From the NCBI RefSeq assembly GCF_000337035.1, contig NZ_AOJL01000013.1, positions 1 through 64,000 of the forward strand: a stretch of DNA of 64,000 nucleotides, in the 5' to 3' direction. Numbering within the stretch: position 1 is the first letter of the stretch; every line of letters starts with the position of its first letter. This DNA is from Halorubrum coriense DSM 10284 (GTDB lineage: Archaea; Halobacteriota; Halobacteria; Halobacteriales; Haloferacaceae). The notes under the pieces were generated by a model. That model made no database searches. It had not been told where the DNA came from and saw only the letters and a list, made by a program, of their open reading frames with translations. Shown in pieces: positions 50,014 to 59,418 of this stretch. Position numbers and translations under genes: made by a program.

Positions 50014-53000
50014 ATGCACATCACTGAAGTCGTTTTGGACGGGTTCAAGAGCTTCGGGCGAACGACGAGGATCCCCTTCTACGAGGACTTCACGGTCGTC
50101 ACCGGCCCGAACGGGTCCGGGAAGTCGAACATCATCGACGGCGTGCTGTTCGCGCTCGGGCTCGCCCGCACCCGCGGGATCCGCGCCCAGAAGCTCACCG
50201 ACCTCATCTACAACCCCGGTCACGACGACGGCGAGGCCGCGGACGGGCCGAACGAGGCCTCCGTCACCGTGGTGCTCTCGAACGAGGACGGGGTCCTCGA
50301 CCGGTCGCAGGTCGTCTCCGCCGCCGGCACTGAGAACGTCGGCGACGTCTCCGAGATCACGATCAAGCGCCGCGTGAAGGAGACCGAGGACAACTACTAC
50401 TCGTACTACTACCTCAACGGCCGCTCGGTGAACCTCTCGGACGTTCAGGACCTGCTCGCGGCCGCGGGCGTGACGCCGGAGGGGTATAACGTGGTGATGC
50501 AGGGCGACGTCACCGAGATCATCAACATGACTCCCTACCAGCGGCGGGGGATCGTCGACGAGATCGCGGGCGTCGCCGAGTTCGACGAAAAAAAGGAGGC
50601 CGCCTACGAGGAGCTCGACACGGTCGAAGACCGCATCGGCGAGGCAGACCTCCGGATCGGTGAGAAGCGAGACCGGCTCGACCAGCTCGCCGACGAGCGC
50701 GAGACCGCGCTCCAGTACCAGGACCTCCGCGACGAGTTAGCGGAGTACCGTGGCTTCCGCAAGGCCTCCGAGCTTGAGGAGAAGCGCGACGCGCTCGCCG
50801 ACGTCGAGGCGGAGATCGGCGAGGCGGAGACGGACCTCGACGAGCTCCGCGAGGAGCTCGACGCCCGGCAGGGGAGGCTCACCCGCTTGGAGGAGGACCT
50901 GGCGGACCTCAACCACGAGATCGAGACCAAAGGCGAGGACGAGCAGATCCAGATCCGGTCGGAGATCGAGGAGATCAAAGGCGAGGTTTCGCGGCTGGAG
51001 GACAAGATCGAGTCGGCCGAGTCGCGCGCGGAGTCCGCTGAGACCGACCGTCGGCAGGCGTTCGTCCAGATCGACCGCAAGGAGGAGACGATCGGGGAGC
51101 TGGAAGACGAGATCCGCGAGGCCAAAGTGGAGAAGGCGTCGGTGAAGTCGGAGCTGGCGACGAAGCGCTCCGAACTCGCCGACGTCGAGGCCGAGATCGA
51201 GGGGGCGGACACCGAGTTCGACGAGCTGAAAGCCGAGCTGTCGGACAAGAAGGAGGCGATCGAGTCGCTCCGCGAGGAGAAGAACGAGACGCAACGCGAG
51301 AAGGACCGGCTGCTCGACGAGGCGCGCCGCCGCTCGAACGCGGTGAGCGAGGCCCGCGAGGAGCTGGAAGAGGCCCGCGAGTCGCTCCCGGAGCACAAGG
51401 CGCGGATCTCCGAGCTGAAGAGCGAGCTCGACAAGGCGGAGAAGAACGAGGCGACCATCGAGGACGCGGTCGCCGACCTGTTCGCGGAGAAGGCGGAGCA
51501 GAGCGAGCAGCTGGAAGAGATCGAGGATACCCTCCGCGAGAAGCAGAACGAGTACGCCAAGCTGGAGGCCGCCGCCGACCAGCGCGGCGACGCCTCGTGG
51601 CCCCGCGCGGTCACCGAGGTGAAGAACGGCGGCATTGACGGGGTCCACGGCGCGGTCGGCGAGCTCGGGTCAGTTGAGGCCCAGTACGCGGAGGCGTGCG
51701 AGACCGCGGCTGGCGGCCGGCTGGCGAACGTCGTCGTCGACGACGACGGGGTCGGCTCAACCTGTATCGATTACCTGAAGCGGCGCAACGCCGGGCGGGC
51801 GACGTTCCTCCCCATCACGGAGATGGACGACCGGAGCCTGCCGCGGAAGCCCTCCCTCCCGGGCGTCGTCGACTTCGCGCGCAACCTCGTCGACTACGAC
51901 GCGGAGTACGCGTCGATCTTCTCGTACGTCCTCGGATCGACGCTCGTCGTCGAGGACATGGCGACCGCCCGCGAGCTGATGGGCGACTACCGGATGGTCA
52001 CGCTCGACGGCGACCTCGTCGAGAAGTCAGGCGCGATGACCGGCGGCTCCGGCGGCGGCTCCCGCTACTCGTTCACGAAGTCCGGCGGCGGGAAGCTCGA
52101 ACGGCTCGCGACCGAGATCGCCGACCTCGAGGACGAGCGGCAGTCGGTCCAGTCGGAGATCGACGCCCTCGACGACGACATCGAGGACGCGCGCGACCGC
52201 AAGGCCGACGCGGCCGAGCGCGTCCGGTCGCTGGAGGCGGACATCGAGCGCGCCGAGGCCGACCTCGCCGAGGCGGAAGACCGGATCGAGGAGCTGGAAG
52301 CCGAACTGGAGGAGCTGGAGGCGGAACGCGAGTCGGTCGATGCGGAGATGACCGCGTTAGACGAGCAGCTGGCCGAGACCGACGCCGAGATCGACGAGCT
52401 CGCCGAGGAGATCTCGGCGATCGAAGCCGAGCTCGCCGACTCGAAGATCCCGGAGCTCTCCGAGCGCGCCGACGAAATCCGCGTCGAGATCGACGACCTC
52501 GAAGACCGGATGAGCTCGTTCGACGGCCGGATCAACGAGCTGGAGCTTGAGAAGGGGTACGCCGAGGACGCGCTTGACGACCTCCACGACGACGTTGAGG
52601 AGGCGCAGAACGCGAAGGCGGAGGCGGAGGAGGCGATCGCGGACCACGAGGCCGCGATCGAGGAGAAGCAGGCCGACCTCGCCGACAAGAAGGAGGCGAT
52701 CGCCGACCTCGAAGAAGAGCTCACGGCGCTCAAAGAGGAGCGCGAGGCGCTCCGCGAGGAGATTCGCGAGGCAACGCAGGCGCGCGACGAGCAGCGGTCG
52801 CTCGTCTCGGCGGCGGAGTCGGACCTCTCGGACCTCACCGACCGCCGCGACCGCTTGGACTGGGAGATCGACGAGCTGGAGTCGCAGGTCGGCGACTACG
52901 ACGCCGACGAGATCCCCGACCTCGACGAGGTGGAGTCCCGGATCGAGGAACTAGAGGCCGAGATGGAGGCGTTAGAGCCTGTGAACATGCTCGCAATCGA

Positions 53001-53595
53001 CGAGTACGAGGAGGTTGAGGCGGCGCTCGACGAGCTACAGGAGCGCCGCGACGTGCTCGTCGAGGAGCGCGACGCCATCGAGGAGCGGATCGAGGGGTAC
53101 GAGGCGGCGAAAAAGGAGACGTTCATGGCGACGTTCGACTCGATCAACGACCACTTCGAGGACATCTTCGCGCGGCTGTCGGCCGGGTCGGGCGAGCTCG
53201 TCCTGGAGAACCCCGAAGACCCCTTCGAGGAGGGGTTGACGATGAAGGCCCAGCCGGCGGACAAGCCGGTGCAGCGGCTCGACGCGATGAGCGGCGGCGA
53301 GAAGTCGCTCACCGCCCTCTCCTTCATCTTCGCCGTCCAGCGGCACAACCCCGCGCCGTTCTACGCGCTCGACGAGATCGACGCCTTCCTCGACGCGGTC
53401 AACGCCGAGCGCGTCGGCGAGATGATCGAGGAGCTGGCGGAGGAGGCGCAGTTCGTCGTCGTCGGTCACCGCTCGGCGCTGTTGGAGCGCTCGGACCGCG
53501 CCATCGGCGTCACGATGCAGGGCGACAACCTCTCGGCGGTGACCGGGATGCAGTTCGGCGACGAGGCCGACGAGGAGGTGAGCGCGGATGACTGA
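50014..53595 (+). CDS. smc: chromosome segregation SMC ATPase
   Basis: A full-length 1193-residue SMC. Walker A GPNGSGKSN at residues 31-39, a long coiled coil, the hinge at about 540-680 (with GVHGAVGELG and GAMTGGSGGGSRYS at its end), a second coiled coil, then the signature MSGGEKSLTALSF near 1091 and Walker B YALDEIDAFLD near 1117. It compacts and separates chromosomes with ScpA. Its stop overlaps scpA by 8 bp, so both are co-translated. Confidence 0.96.
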   Translation: MHITEVVLDGFKSFGRTTRIPFYEDFTVVTGPNGSGKSNIIDGVLFALGLARTRGIRAQKLTDLIYNPGHDDGEAADGPNEASVTVVLSNEDGVLDRSQVVSAAGTENVGDVSEITIKRRVKETEDNYYSYYYLNGRSVNLSDVQDLLAAAGVTPEGYNVVMQGDVTEIINMTPYQRRGIVDEIAGVAEFDEKKEAAYEELDTVEDRIGEADLRIGEKRDRLDQLADERETALQYQDLRDELAEYRGFRKASELEEKRDALADVEAEIGEAETDLDELREELDARQGRLTRLEEDLADLNHEIETKGEDEQIQIRSEIEEIKGEVSRLEDKIESAESRAESAETDRRQAFVQIDRKEETIGELEDEIREAKVEKASVKSELATKRSELADVEAEIEGADTEFDELKAELSDKKEAIESLREEKNETQREKDRLLDEARRRSNAVSEAREELEEARESLPEHKARISELKSELDKAEKNEATIEDAVADLFAEKAEQSEQLEEIEDTLREKQNEYAKLEAAADQRGDASWPRAVTEVKNGGIDGVHGAVGELGSVEAQYAEACETAAGGRLANVVVDDDGVGSTCIDYLKRRNAGRATFLPITEMDDRSLPRKPSLPGVVDFARNLVDYDAEYASIFSYVLGSTLVVEDMATARELMGDYRMVTLDGDLVEKSGAMTGGSGGGSRYSFTKSGGGKLERLATEIADLEDERQSVQSEIDALDDDIEDARDRKADAAERVRSLEADIERAEADLAEAEDRIEELEAELEELEAERESVDAEMTALDEQLAETDAEIDELAEEISAIEAELADSKIPELSERADEIRVEIDDLEDRMSSFDGRINELELEKGYAEDALDDLHDDVEEAQNAKAEAEEAIADHEAAIEEKQADLADKKEAIADLEEELTALKEEREALREEIREATQARDEQRSLVSAAESDLSDLTDRRDRLDWEIDELESQVGDYDADEIPDLDEVESRIEELEAEMEALEPVNMLAIDEYEEVEAALDELQERRDVLVEERDAIEERIEGYEAAKKETFMATFDSINDHFEDIFARLSAGSGELVLENPEDPFEEGLTMKAQPADKPVQRLDAMSGGEKSLTALSFIFAVQRHNPAPFYALDEIDAFLDAVNAERVGEMIEELAEEAQFVVVGHRSALLERSDRAIGVTMQGDNLSAVTGMQFGDEADEEVSADD

Positions 53596-54553
53596 GGAGG
53601 ACGGCGTCCCCGACCTCGACCTGACGAGCGAGCGCGACGGCGCGGCCCCGCTCGCCGACGACGAGCCGGAAGCTGGAAGAGCGGAGACCGGCGAGCCCGA
53701 CTCGCCCGGCGATCCCGCCCCGGACTCGCCCGACGTGTCGCCGCCCGACGAGACCGACGACGACGAGGTCGAGCCCGTCGAGCTCCTCGTCCAGCTCGCC
53801 GAGGAAGGCGATATCGAGCCGTGGGACATCGACATCGTCCAGGTGACGGACGCCTTCTTGGAGAAGCTCGACGAGACGGACCTCCGGACGACCGGGCGGG
53901 CGCTGTTCTACGCCAGCGTCCTGTTGCGGATGAAGAGCGACGGCATGCTCGCGGACGACGACGAGGACGAGAAGCCGGAGCCCGAGCCGTGGGAGGTCGC
54001 GATGGAGGGCGGCGCGCCCGACCTGGCCGCCGACGGCTTCGACCCGGTCGACAAGCTGGAGGCGGAGATGGACCGGCGGCTCGACCGGAAGAACACTCGC
54101 GGTTCGCCGGAGACGCTCGACGAACTGGTCCGCGAGCTCCGCGAGGCCGAGCGCGGCTCGTGGTGGAAGGACTCCCGCGAGTACGACACCTCGGAGTCGC
54201 CGCACGGTCACGCCCGCGGCACGCAGACGCTCGACTACCACGCCGGCGACGAGTTCCGGCAGGACGGCGAGCCGACCGCGGGCGAGGCGACCGACCGCAC
54301 CCACGACGAGGACATCGAGGAGGTGATCGTGGAGATCGACAACGCCCTCCGGACGCACTTCGAGCGCGGGCGCACGGAGGTGCTGTTCGCGGAGATCGAG
54401 GCGGCCGGCGGCCGCCCGTTCATGACGTACCTCGCGCTGCTGTTCATGGCCCACCGCGGCTCGGTCCGCCTCCAGCAGGACGACCTGTTCGGCGACCTCT
54501 GGGTGAAGGACCCGTCGGCGATGGCCGGCGAGTCGGAAGCGATAGCGGATTAG
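53588..54553 (+). CDS. scpA: segregation and condensation protein ScpA
   Basis: A 321-residue kleisin. An acidic, disordered first 60 residues precede VEPVELLVQLAEEGDIEPWDIDIVQVTDAFL, the conserved N-terminal helical segment that binds the SMC neck. A long acidic linker follows, and the C-terminal winged helix (ALRTHFERGRTEVLF, then VTFLALLEL-like TYLALLFMAHRGSVRLQQDDLFGD) binds the SMC cap. The start lies inside smc by 8 bp. No scpB follows directly. Confidence 0.9.
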   Translation: MTEEDGVPDLDLTSERDGAAPLADDEPEAGRAETGEPDSPGDPAPDSPDVSPPDETDDDEVEPVELLVQLAEEGDIEPWDIDIVQVTDAFLEKLDETDLRTTGRALFYASVLLRMKSDGMLADDDEDEKPEPEPWEVAMEGGAPDLAADGFDPVDKLEAEMDRRLDRKNTRGSPETLDELVRELREAERGSWWKDSREYDTSESPHGHARGTQTLDYHAGDEFRQDGEPTAGEATDRTHDEDIEEVIVEIDNALRTHFERGRTEVLFAEIEAAGGRPFMTYLALLFMAHRGSVRLQQDDLFGDLWVKDPSAMAGESEAIAD

Positions 54554-54668
54554 TACGTTTCGACGTCGTATTCGCTTCCGGAACTGTAACTGACCGTACC
54601 AAACAGCTACCGCCAAACCGACGGCAAGTATCGTCGCATCCTCGGCCGATCATTCGTCAGTAAACGAG

Positions 54669-54945
54669 GCGGTGGCGCGTGCCTGCGAGCGGCCGCCTCT
54701 GGCGGCCACGAAGCCAGCACGCGCGAGGGACGCCGCGAGCGACGCGGGCGACCGAAGGGAGCCCCGAGCGAGCGGCGAGGCTGGGGAGGTGTGAGGTGCC
54801 GTGCGGAGCGGTGGGGCGGGACTCAAAGGGGCGGCCGCGAGGGCGAAGGCGCACGACGCAAGGACCGCAGGCGTGAACGGAGTGAGCGCCGAGGACCACA
54901 GCGAGCGCACCGGGCCCTCGCGGCCGGGGCTTTGGCGGTGTTCGC
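54669..54945 (+). repeat. about 277-bp intergenic repeat element, full copy
   Basis: Non-coding, GC-rich and strongly patterned (many GCGAG, GGCGGGACTCAAAGG and CTCGCGGCCGGGGCTTTGGCGG motifs). Its two ends are also found joined in the 55-bp copy at 11333-11387. No open frame here looks coding. I recall the same element, especially the GGGACTgAAAGGGGC and CGGCCGGGGCTTTGG parts, in many intergenic places in Halorubrum genomes. It separates scpA from the convergent mtnP gene. Confidence 0.7.
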
Positions 54946-54966
54946 TGGCGATCCGGAGTTAGCGAA

Positions 54967-55845
54967 TTATAAGTAGTCGCCGAGCAGCGGCTCGACGCGC
55001 TCTTTCGTCTCGGCGGGGATCGCCTCTGTCGGCGTGTTGACCGTGCCTTCGAGCGAAGTGTGCGCGTCACACTCCAGATCGTCGGGCAGCGTGCGGACGG
55101 CCTCCTCGACGGCGGCCTTGATCGCCGCCTGGTTCTGCTCGGCGTTCTCGAGCACTTCTTCGAGCGTCACCTCGCTGTCTTCCTTCCAGACGTCGTAGTC
55201 GGTGACGCCCGCGATCGTCGCGTACGCGATCTCGGCCTCGCGGGCCAGCTTCGCCTCGGGGATCGCAGTCATGCCGACAAGGTCCCACCCCTGCGACTTG
55301 TAGAACTCCGACTCCGCGCGCGTCGAGTACTGCGGCCCCTCGATACAGACGTAGGTGCCGCCCTTCACGACGTCCGTGCCGTCGTCGCCGTCGCCGCCGA
55401 CGGCGGACTCGGCCGCCTCAGTGAGGTGGTCGACGAGCTCCGGGCTGTACGGGTCCGCGAACGGCTGGTGGACGACGACGCCGTCGCCGTAGAAGGAGAG
55501 GTCGCGGTGTTTCGTCCGGTCGTAGATCTGGTCCGGGACAACGAGCGTCCCCGGCTCCAGCTCCTCTTTCAGGCTTCCGACCGCGTTCGACGCGAACACG
55601 TGGGTGACGCCGGCCCGCTTCAGCGCGTACATGTTGGCGCGGTACGGGAGGTCGGTCGGCGAGACGCCGTGCTCCGACCCGTGACGCGGAAGGAACGCCA
55701 CCTCGCGGCCCGTGTCGCCGAACTCGCCGATCGTCACCGCGTCGCTTGGCGCGCCGTACGGCGTGTCGAACTCGACTTCACGCACGTCGTTGAGGGGGAG
55801 CGCCTCGTAGATGCCGCTGCCGCCGATGAATCCGATCGTTCCCAT
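54967..55845 (-). CDS. mtnP: S-methyl-5'-thioadenosine phosphorylase
   Basis: A 292-residue purine phosphorylase of the MTAP/PNP family. Motifs: IGFIGGSGIYEAL at the N-terminus (phosphate loop), LPRHG, PYRANMYALKRAGV, CIEGPQYSTRAESEFY, and GMTAIPEAKLARE with the base-binding Asp in VTDYDVW. It cleaves methylthioadenosine to adenine and MTR-1-phosphate for methionine and adenine salvage. TTATAA at 55870-55875 lies about 27 nt before the start. It is convergent with scpA across the repeat element. Confidence 0.94.
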   Translation of the reverse strand: MGTIGFIGGSGIYEALPLNDVREVEFDTPYGAPSDAVTIGEFGDTGREVAFLPRHGSEHGVSPTDLPYRANMYALKRAGVTHVFASNAVGSLKEELEPGTLVVPDQIYDRTKHRDLSFYGDGVVVHQPFADPYSPELVDHLTEAAESAVGGDGDDGTDVVKGGTYVCIEGPQYSTRAESEFYKSQGWDLVGMTAIPEAKLAREAEIAYATIAGVTDYDVWKEDSEVTLEEVLENAEQNQAAIKAAVEEAVRTLPDDLECDAHTSLEGTVNTPTEAIPAETKERVEPLLGDYL

Positions 55846-55869
55846 ACCCGGAGTGCGCCCGCTCGCTAC

Positions 55870-55875
55870 TTATAA
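55870..55875 (-). promoter_or_regulatory. TATA box of mtnP
   Basis: TTATAA on the minus strand, centred 27 nt before the mtnP ATG at 55845, consistent with a leaderless transcript. Confidence 0.6.
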
Positions 55876-55953
55876 GACGTGAACCCGGTCGACGACGGGC
55901 GAGGGGACGAGGCGCGCTCGTCGGCTCGGGCCGACCGCGCGGCCCCGACCGTC

Positions 55954-56952
55954 TCACAGGAGCCAGCGCACCGCCGCGAGCGCGACCGCGCTCACGGCGA
56001 GCAGGTGGACGAGGACGGCCCCGACGGGCGCCGCGCCCACCGCGCGCATGTCGTCGATCCGGATCGAGAGCCCGAGGCCGACGAACGCCAGCGCGAACAG
56101 CGCGTCCGACACGCGGCCGATCGACGCCAGCGCGGCCGGCGAGAGCAGCCCGGTGTTCGCGACGACCGCCACGACGAGGAAACCGAGCAGGAACTTCGGG
56201 AACTCCGCCCAGAGGCGTCGGACGCCCGGGTCCGCGGCCGACCGCGCCGCGTACGCCAGCGAGTACGCGACCGCGACGCCGCCGAGGAGCGAGTTGCGCG
56301 CCAGCTTCGTCACCGTCGCCCACTGGCCCGCCTCGGGCGAGTACGCGAACCCCGCGGCCGCGACGGGGCCGGTCGAGAACATGCTCACGCCCGCCCAGAC
56401 GCCGAACTGCCGACCGGTGAGGCCGAGCCACTCGCCCGCCAGCGGGAACGCGACGAGCGTCACCGCGTCGAACAGCAGGATCGTCGCGGCCGCGAAGGTG
56501 ATGTCGGCCCCGCGCGCGTCCAGCACGCGGCCGATGGCGACGACCGCGGAGACGCCGCAGATGCTCGCGCCGGCCGCGAGCAGCGAGGACGTGGGCGACC
56601 CGATCCGGAAGAGCCCGCGGGCGGCGACCTCCGCGAACAGGAGCCCGCCGCCGACGACCCCCACCACGAGGGCGAGGACGGTCGGTCCGGCGGTGAGGAA
56701 CTCCTCGACCGCGACCGCCGCGCCGAGCAGCACGATCCCGGTCTCCAAGAACAGCTTGTCGACGCCCACGCCCGGCTCCGCGACCTCGGGGACGCCGACG
56801 GTGTTCCCGACGCCCACGCCGATCGCGACCGCGACGACGAGCGGCTGGAGGCCGGGGACCGCGCCCGCGACGAGCGTCGCGGCGACCGCCCCGCCGACGA
56901 GTAGCCCGAGGCCGGGGAGGTGCGTCCGAACCGCCTCGGCGGTGCCGGTCAC
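55954..56952 (-). CDS. YeiH-family membrane transporter (putative exporter)
   Basis: A 332-residue membrane protein with about ten helices and the duplicated YeiH/UPF0324 pattern: LETGIVLLGAAV, ICGVSAVVAIGRVLDARG, FSTGPVAAAGFAYS, FPKFLLGFLVVAVVANTG and FALAFVGLGLSI. Bacterial members are called putative sulfate exporters. The GTG start at 56952 overlaps the stop of a 43-residue membrane peptide (GTGA). Direction and substrate are not established. Confidence 0.83.
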   Translation of the reverse strand: MTGTAEAVRTHLPGLGLLVGGAVAATLVAGAVPGLQPLVVAVAIGVGVGNTVGVPEVAEPGVGVDKLFLETGIVLLGAAVAVEEFLTAGPTVLALVVGVVGGGLLFAEVAARGLFRIGSPTSSLLAAGASICGVSAVVAIGRVLDARGADITFAAATILLFDAVTLVAFPLAGEWLGLTGRQFGVWAGVSMFSTGPVAAAGFAYSPEAGQWATVTKLARNSLLGGVAVAYSLAYAARSAADPGVRRLWAEFPKFLLGFLVVAVVANTGLLSPAALASIGRVSDALFALAFVGLGLSIRIDDMRAVGAAPVGAVLVHLLAVSAVALAAVRWLL

Positions 56953-57080
56953 AGCGCCTGGCCGACGAGGTGCGCCGCGACGACGCCGAGCCCCAGCGCG
57001 AGCGCCTGCCAGCCCCGGTCGAGCGCGGTCCAACGGTCGACGGCCGCGGAGCCGGTCGCGTCGTCGGGGTCCGATGCCAT
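56949..57080 (-). CDS. 43-residue membrane peptide coupled to the YeiH-like gene
   Basis: A short ORF starting MASDPDDATGSAAVDRWTA with a hydrophobic C-terminal half (LALGLGVVAAHLVGQAL). Its TGA overlaps the following GTG (GTGA). A TATA-like ATATAAATG about 26 nt before the ATG supports transcription. The design, a tiny one-helix protein translated into a transporter, parallels the 42-residue peptide before pitA. Confidence 0.62.
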   Translation of the reverse strand: MASDPDDATGSAAVDRWTALDRGWQALALGLGVVAAHLVGQAL

Positions 57081-57100
57081 ACGTGTTGATCGCCGCGCCC

Positions 57101-57110
57101 GCATTTATAT
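57101..57110 (-). promoter_or_regulatory. promoter of the 43-residue peptide/YeiH operon
   Basis: The minus-strand ATATAAATGC is centred about 26 nt before the ATG at 57080. The same region is upstream of the divergent HD-domain gene at 57219. Confidence 0.55.
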
Positions 57111-57218
57111 GGTGTGAATCGGGCCCTTCTCGGCGGAAGCGACGGCGAACGGCGACGAACGGCGGCCCGGTGCCGACCGAAAGAGGCAGGACGTCGGAGG
57201 GTGTGGTGCCCACAATCG

Positions 57219-58643
57219 ATGCCCACGACCCAGATCAAAGACTCCGTTCACGGCTACATCGAATTGCCGGACGCGCTCGTCGAGGGCGTCGTCGACACGC
57301 GGCCGTTCCAGCGGCTGCGGTACGTCCGACAGCTCTCGGCGACTCACCTCGTGTACCCGGGCGCGAACCACACCCGGTTCGAGCACTCGCTCGGCGTCTA
57401 CCACCTCGGGCGGACCGTCTTCCAGAACCTCCGTCAGCAGTCGTATTTTACGCAAGACGCCGCGGTCGACGAGCTCGAGGAGATCCAGCGCACACTGGAG
57501 TGCGCCTGCCTGCTCCACGACGTCGGCCACCCGCCCTTCTCGCACCTCTCCGAGGGGTTCCTCGACGAGGGGATCCTCCGGGAGCGTGTCGCGGAGACGG
57601 GGTTGGTCGACGCCTTCGACGCGGCCGGCGTCGGCGGCGCGCCCCTCCGGTCGGCGAATCCGCACGAGCTGCTCGGCTGCGTGATCATCGTCGAGGAGTA
57701 CGGCGACGCCCTCCGCGCGTTCGACGTGGACCCGTTCGAGGTGTGCGCGTACGTGCTGGGCTACAGCCTCGCGTACGAGCGCGGCGAGCCTTGGCAGTAC
57801 GGGGTCGGCGCGCAGCTACTCCACTCCCCCATCGATGTGGACCGGCTGGACTACATCACCCGCGACAACGAGATGACCGGCGCAGGCGTGTTGAGCTTCG
57901 ACGTCGAGCGCATGGTCGACGCGTACACCGCCCACCCCGAGGAGGGGCTGGCGCTCTCGGAGAAGGCGCTGTCGACCATCGGCAACTACCTCGAAGGGCG
58001 GATCGCGCTGTACATGTGGGTCACCCAGCACCACAAGTCGGTGTACGCGAACCGGCTCCTCCAGGCGCTGCTGGGCGAGTACGCCTCCGAGACCGGCGAG
58101 AGCCCCGTCACGGTCGACGGGATCTTGGACCGCGAGCTCGACGACAACGCGGTGCTCGAACGCCTCCGGAGCGCCGCCCGCGAGAACCCCGACTCGACGC
58201 TCGCGTCGATGTACGACCGCTTCCGGAGCCGCCGGTTCCCCGCTACTTGCTGGAAACACCGGATCGCACTCGCCGACCGGGTCGGCGGCGACTTCGACGA
58301 GGCCCTCGCCGGCGACGACGACCCGCTCGACGCGTTCACCGCGTGGCTCACCGAGGGTGACGACCGACTGGAGCGGCTCCTCGCCGACGCGCTCAACGTC
58401 CCGGTCCACGAGGTGTGGATCGACCGTTCGTACGTCCCCGCCTACGACCCCGACGAGCTGGAGGACATCCCCATCGCGTACGGGGGGACGACGCGGTCGG
58501 TCGCCGACTGGGGGCTCTACGGTGACCGCGCGTTCGACGTGCCGATCCCGTTCGTGTTCGTCCCCAGCGGGACGAAGCGCCGGGCGATCCGCGTGCTCCG
58601 CGAGGCGTTCGAGCGAGAGGTCGCGGAGGAGGGGCTCGCGTAG
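57219..58643 (+). CDS. HD-domain phosphohydrolase, SAMHD1/dGTPase-like
   Basis: A 474-residue HD-superfamily protein. Metal ligands: HTRFEHSLGVYHLG, LLHDVGHPPFSHLSE, and the later Asp in SPIDVDRLDYITRD. The pattern is that of dGTPase/SAMHD1 enzymes, which hydrolyse dNTPs to nucleosides and triphosphate. The start at 57219 gives MPTTQIKDSVHGYIEL, the family N-terminus. The nearby nucleotide genes make a dNTP-pool role likely. Substrate specificity is not visible. Confidence 0.85.
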   Translation: MPTTQIKDSVHGYIELPDALVEGVVDTRPFQRLRYVRQLSATHLVYPGANHTRFEHSLGVYHLGRTVFQNLRQQSYFTQDAAVDELEEIQRTLECACLLHDVGHPPFSHLSEGFLDEGILRERVAETGLVDAFDAAGVGGAPLRSANPHELLGCVIIVEEYGDALRAFDVDPFEVCAYVLGYSLAYERGEPWQYGVGAQLLHSPIDVDRLDYITRDNEMTGAGVLSFDVERMVDAYTAHPEEGLALSEKALSTIGNYLEGRIALYMWVTQHHKSVYANRLLQALLGEYASETGESPVTVDGILDRELDDNAVLERLRSAARENPDSTLASMYDRFRSRRFPATCWKHRIALADRVGGDFDEALAGDDDPLDAFTAWLTEGDDRLERLLADALNVPVHEVWIDRSYVPAYDPDELEDIPIAYGGTTRSVADWGLYGDRAFDVPIPFVFVPSGTKRRAIRVLREAFEREVAEEGLA

Positions 58644-58698
58644 GAGCGGATCGCCCGAGCCGGCGCTCGACGCGCGCGCGGTTCGGCGGCGGCCCTCG

Positions 58699-59406
58699 CT
58701 ACTCGTCGCGCGCGACCCGGTACCGCTCGCGGACCGCCGCGAACAGCTTCCGCCCGGCGTCGGTCCGGAGCCGCGGCTCGGTCGTCGCGAAGAACTCGTC
58801 TAAGTCGTCGTACTCGCTGAACGCGTCGGGGTCGCCCCGCTCCGGGTCGTACCGGTCGCCGCGCTCGTACCGGACGGCCTGAAGACTGGTGTCCAGCAGG
58901 TCGCACTCTTTCACGAGGACCGCCTCCGGTGACTCGCGCGCCTCGTACGCCTCCCACGCGTCCCGAACGTCATCCGGGAGCGGCCCGGCGAGATCGCGCA
59001 TCGCCGCCCGCTCGGCAGCGACCTTCGCCTCGCGGTCGACCCCGCCGGCGGTCGCGTCGTTGCCCGGCTCCGCAATGTCGCGTGCCCGCGTCGCCACGTC
59101 GCCCGTCTCGGCCTCGGCGACGTCGTGAACGACCGCGAGCCGCAGCGCTCGGTCGACGTCGACGCCCGGGAGGTCTTCGCGGAAGCGGTCGCCGAGCGCC
59201 AACACGAGGTAGGCGACGCCCCACGAGTGGGCGGCGACGGACTCGGGCGCGTCGACGCCGCGGAGCTGCCACCCGGTGCGCCCCTCGTCTTTCAGCGCGT
59301 AGGCGTCGAGGAGGGCGTCGAGCGCCGTGTCGGAGTTGTCGCCGTTTGCGGGGGTGGTGTCACCGCCCGCGGGGTCGCCCTCGTCGCCGCCGTCACCGGA
59401 AGTCAT
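58699..59406 (-). CDS. HD-domain nucleotidase, HDDC2/YfbR-like
   Basis: A 235-residue HD protein. A disordered Gly/Asp N-terminus precedes the HD residues in AAHSWGVAYL, AVVHDVAEAETGD and KECDLLDTSLQA. It resembles HDDC2 and the 5'-deoxynucleotidase YfbR, which dephosphorylate (d)NMPs. It lies 12 nt downstream of a phosphoribosyltransferase gene on the same strand, so the pair may act together in salvage. Confidence 0.82.
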   Translation of the reverse strand: MTSGDGGDEGDPAGGDTTPANGDNSDTALDALLDAYALKDEGRTGWQLRGVDAPESVAAHSWGVAYLVLALGDRFREDLPGVDVDRALRLAVVHDVAEAETGDVATRARDIAEPGNDATAGGVDREAKVAAERAAMRDLAGPLPDDVRDAWEAYEARESPEAVLVKECDLLDTSLQAVRYERGDRYDPERGDPDAFSEYDDLDEFFATTEPRLRTDAGRKLFAAVRERYRVARDE

Positions 59407-59418
59407 CGCGCCGTCCGG

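Noticed and set aside
54650-55070. Several open frames within the 54.7-kb repeat
   Set aside because: All are short, arginine-rich and differ between frames; the sequence matches a non-coding repeat with a deleted copy elsewhere.
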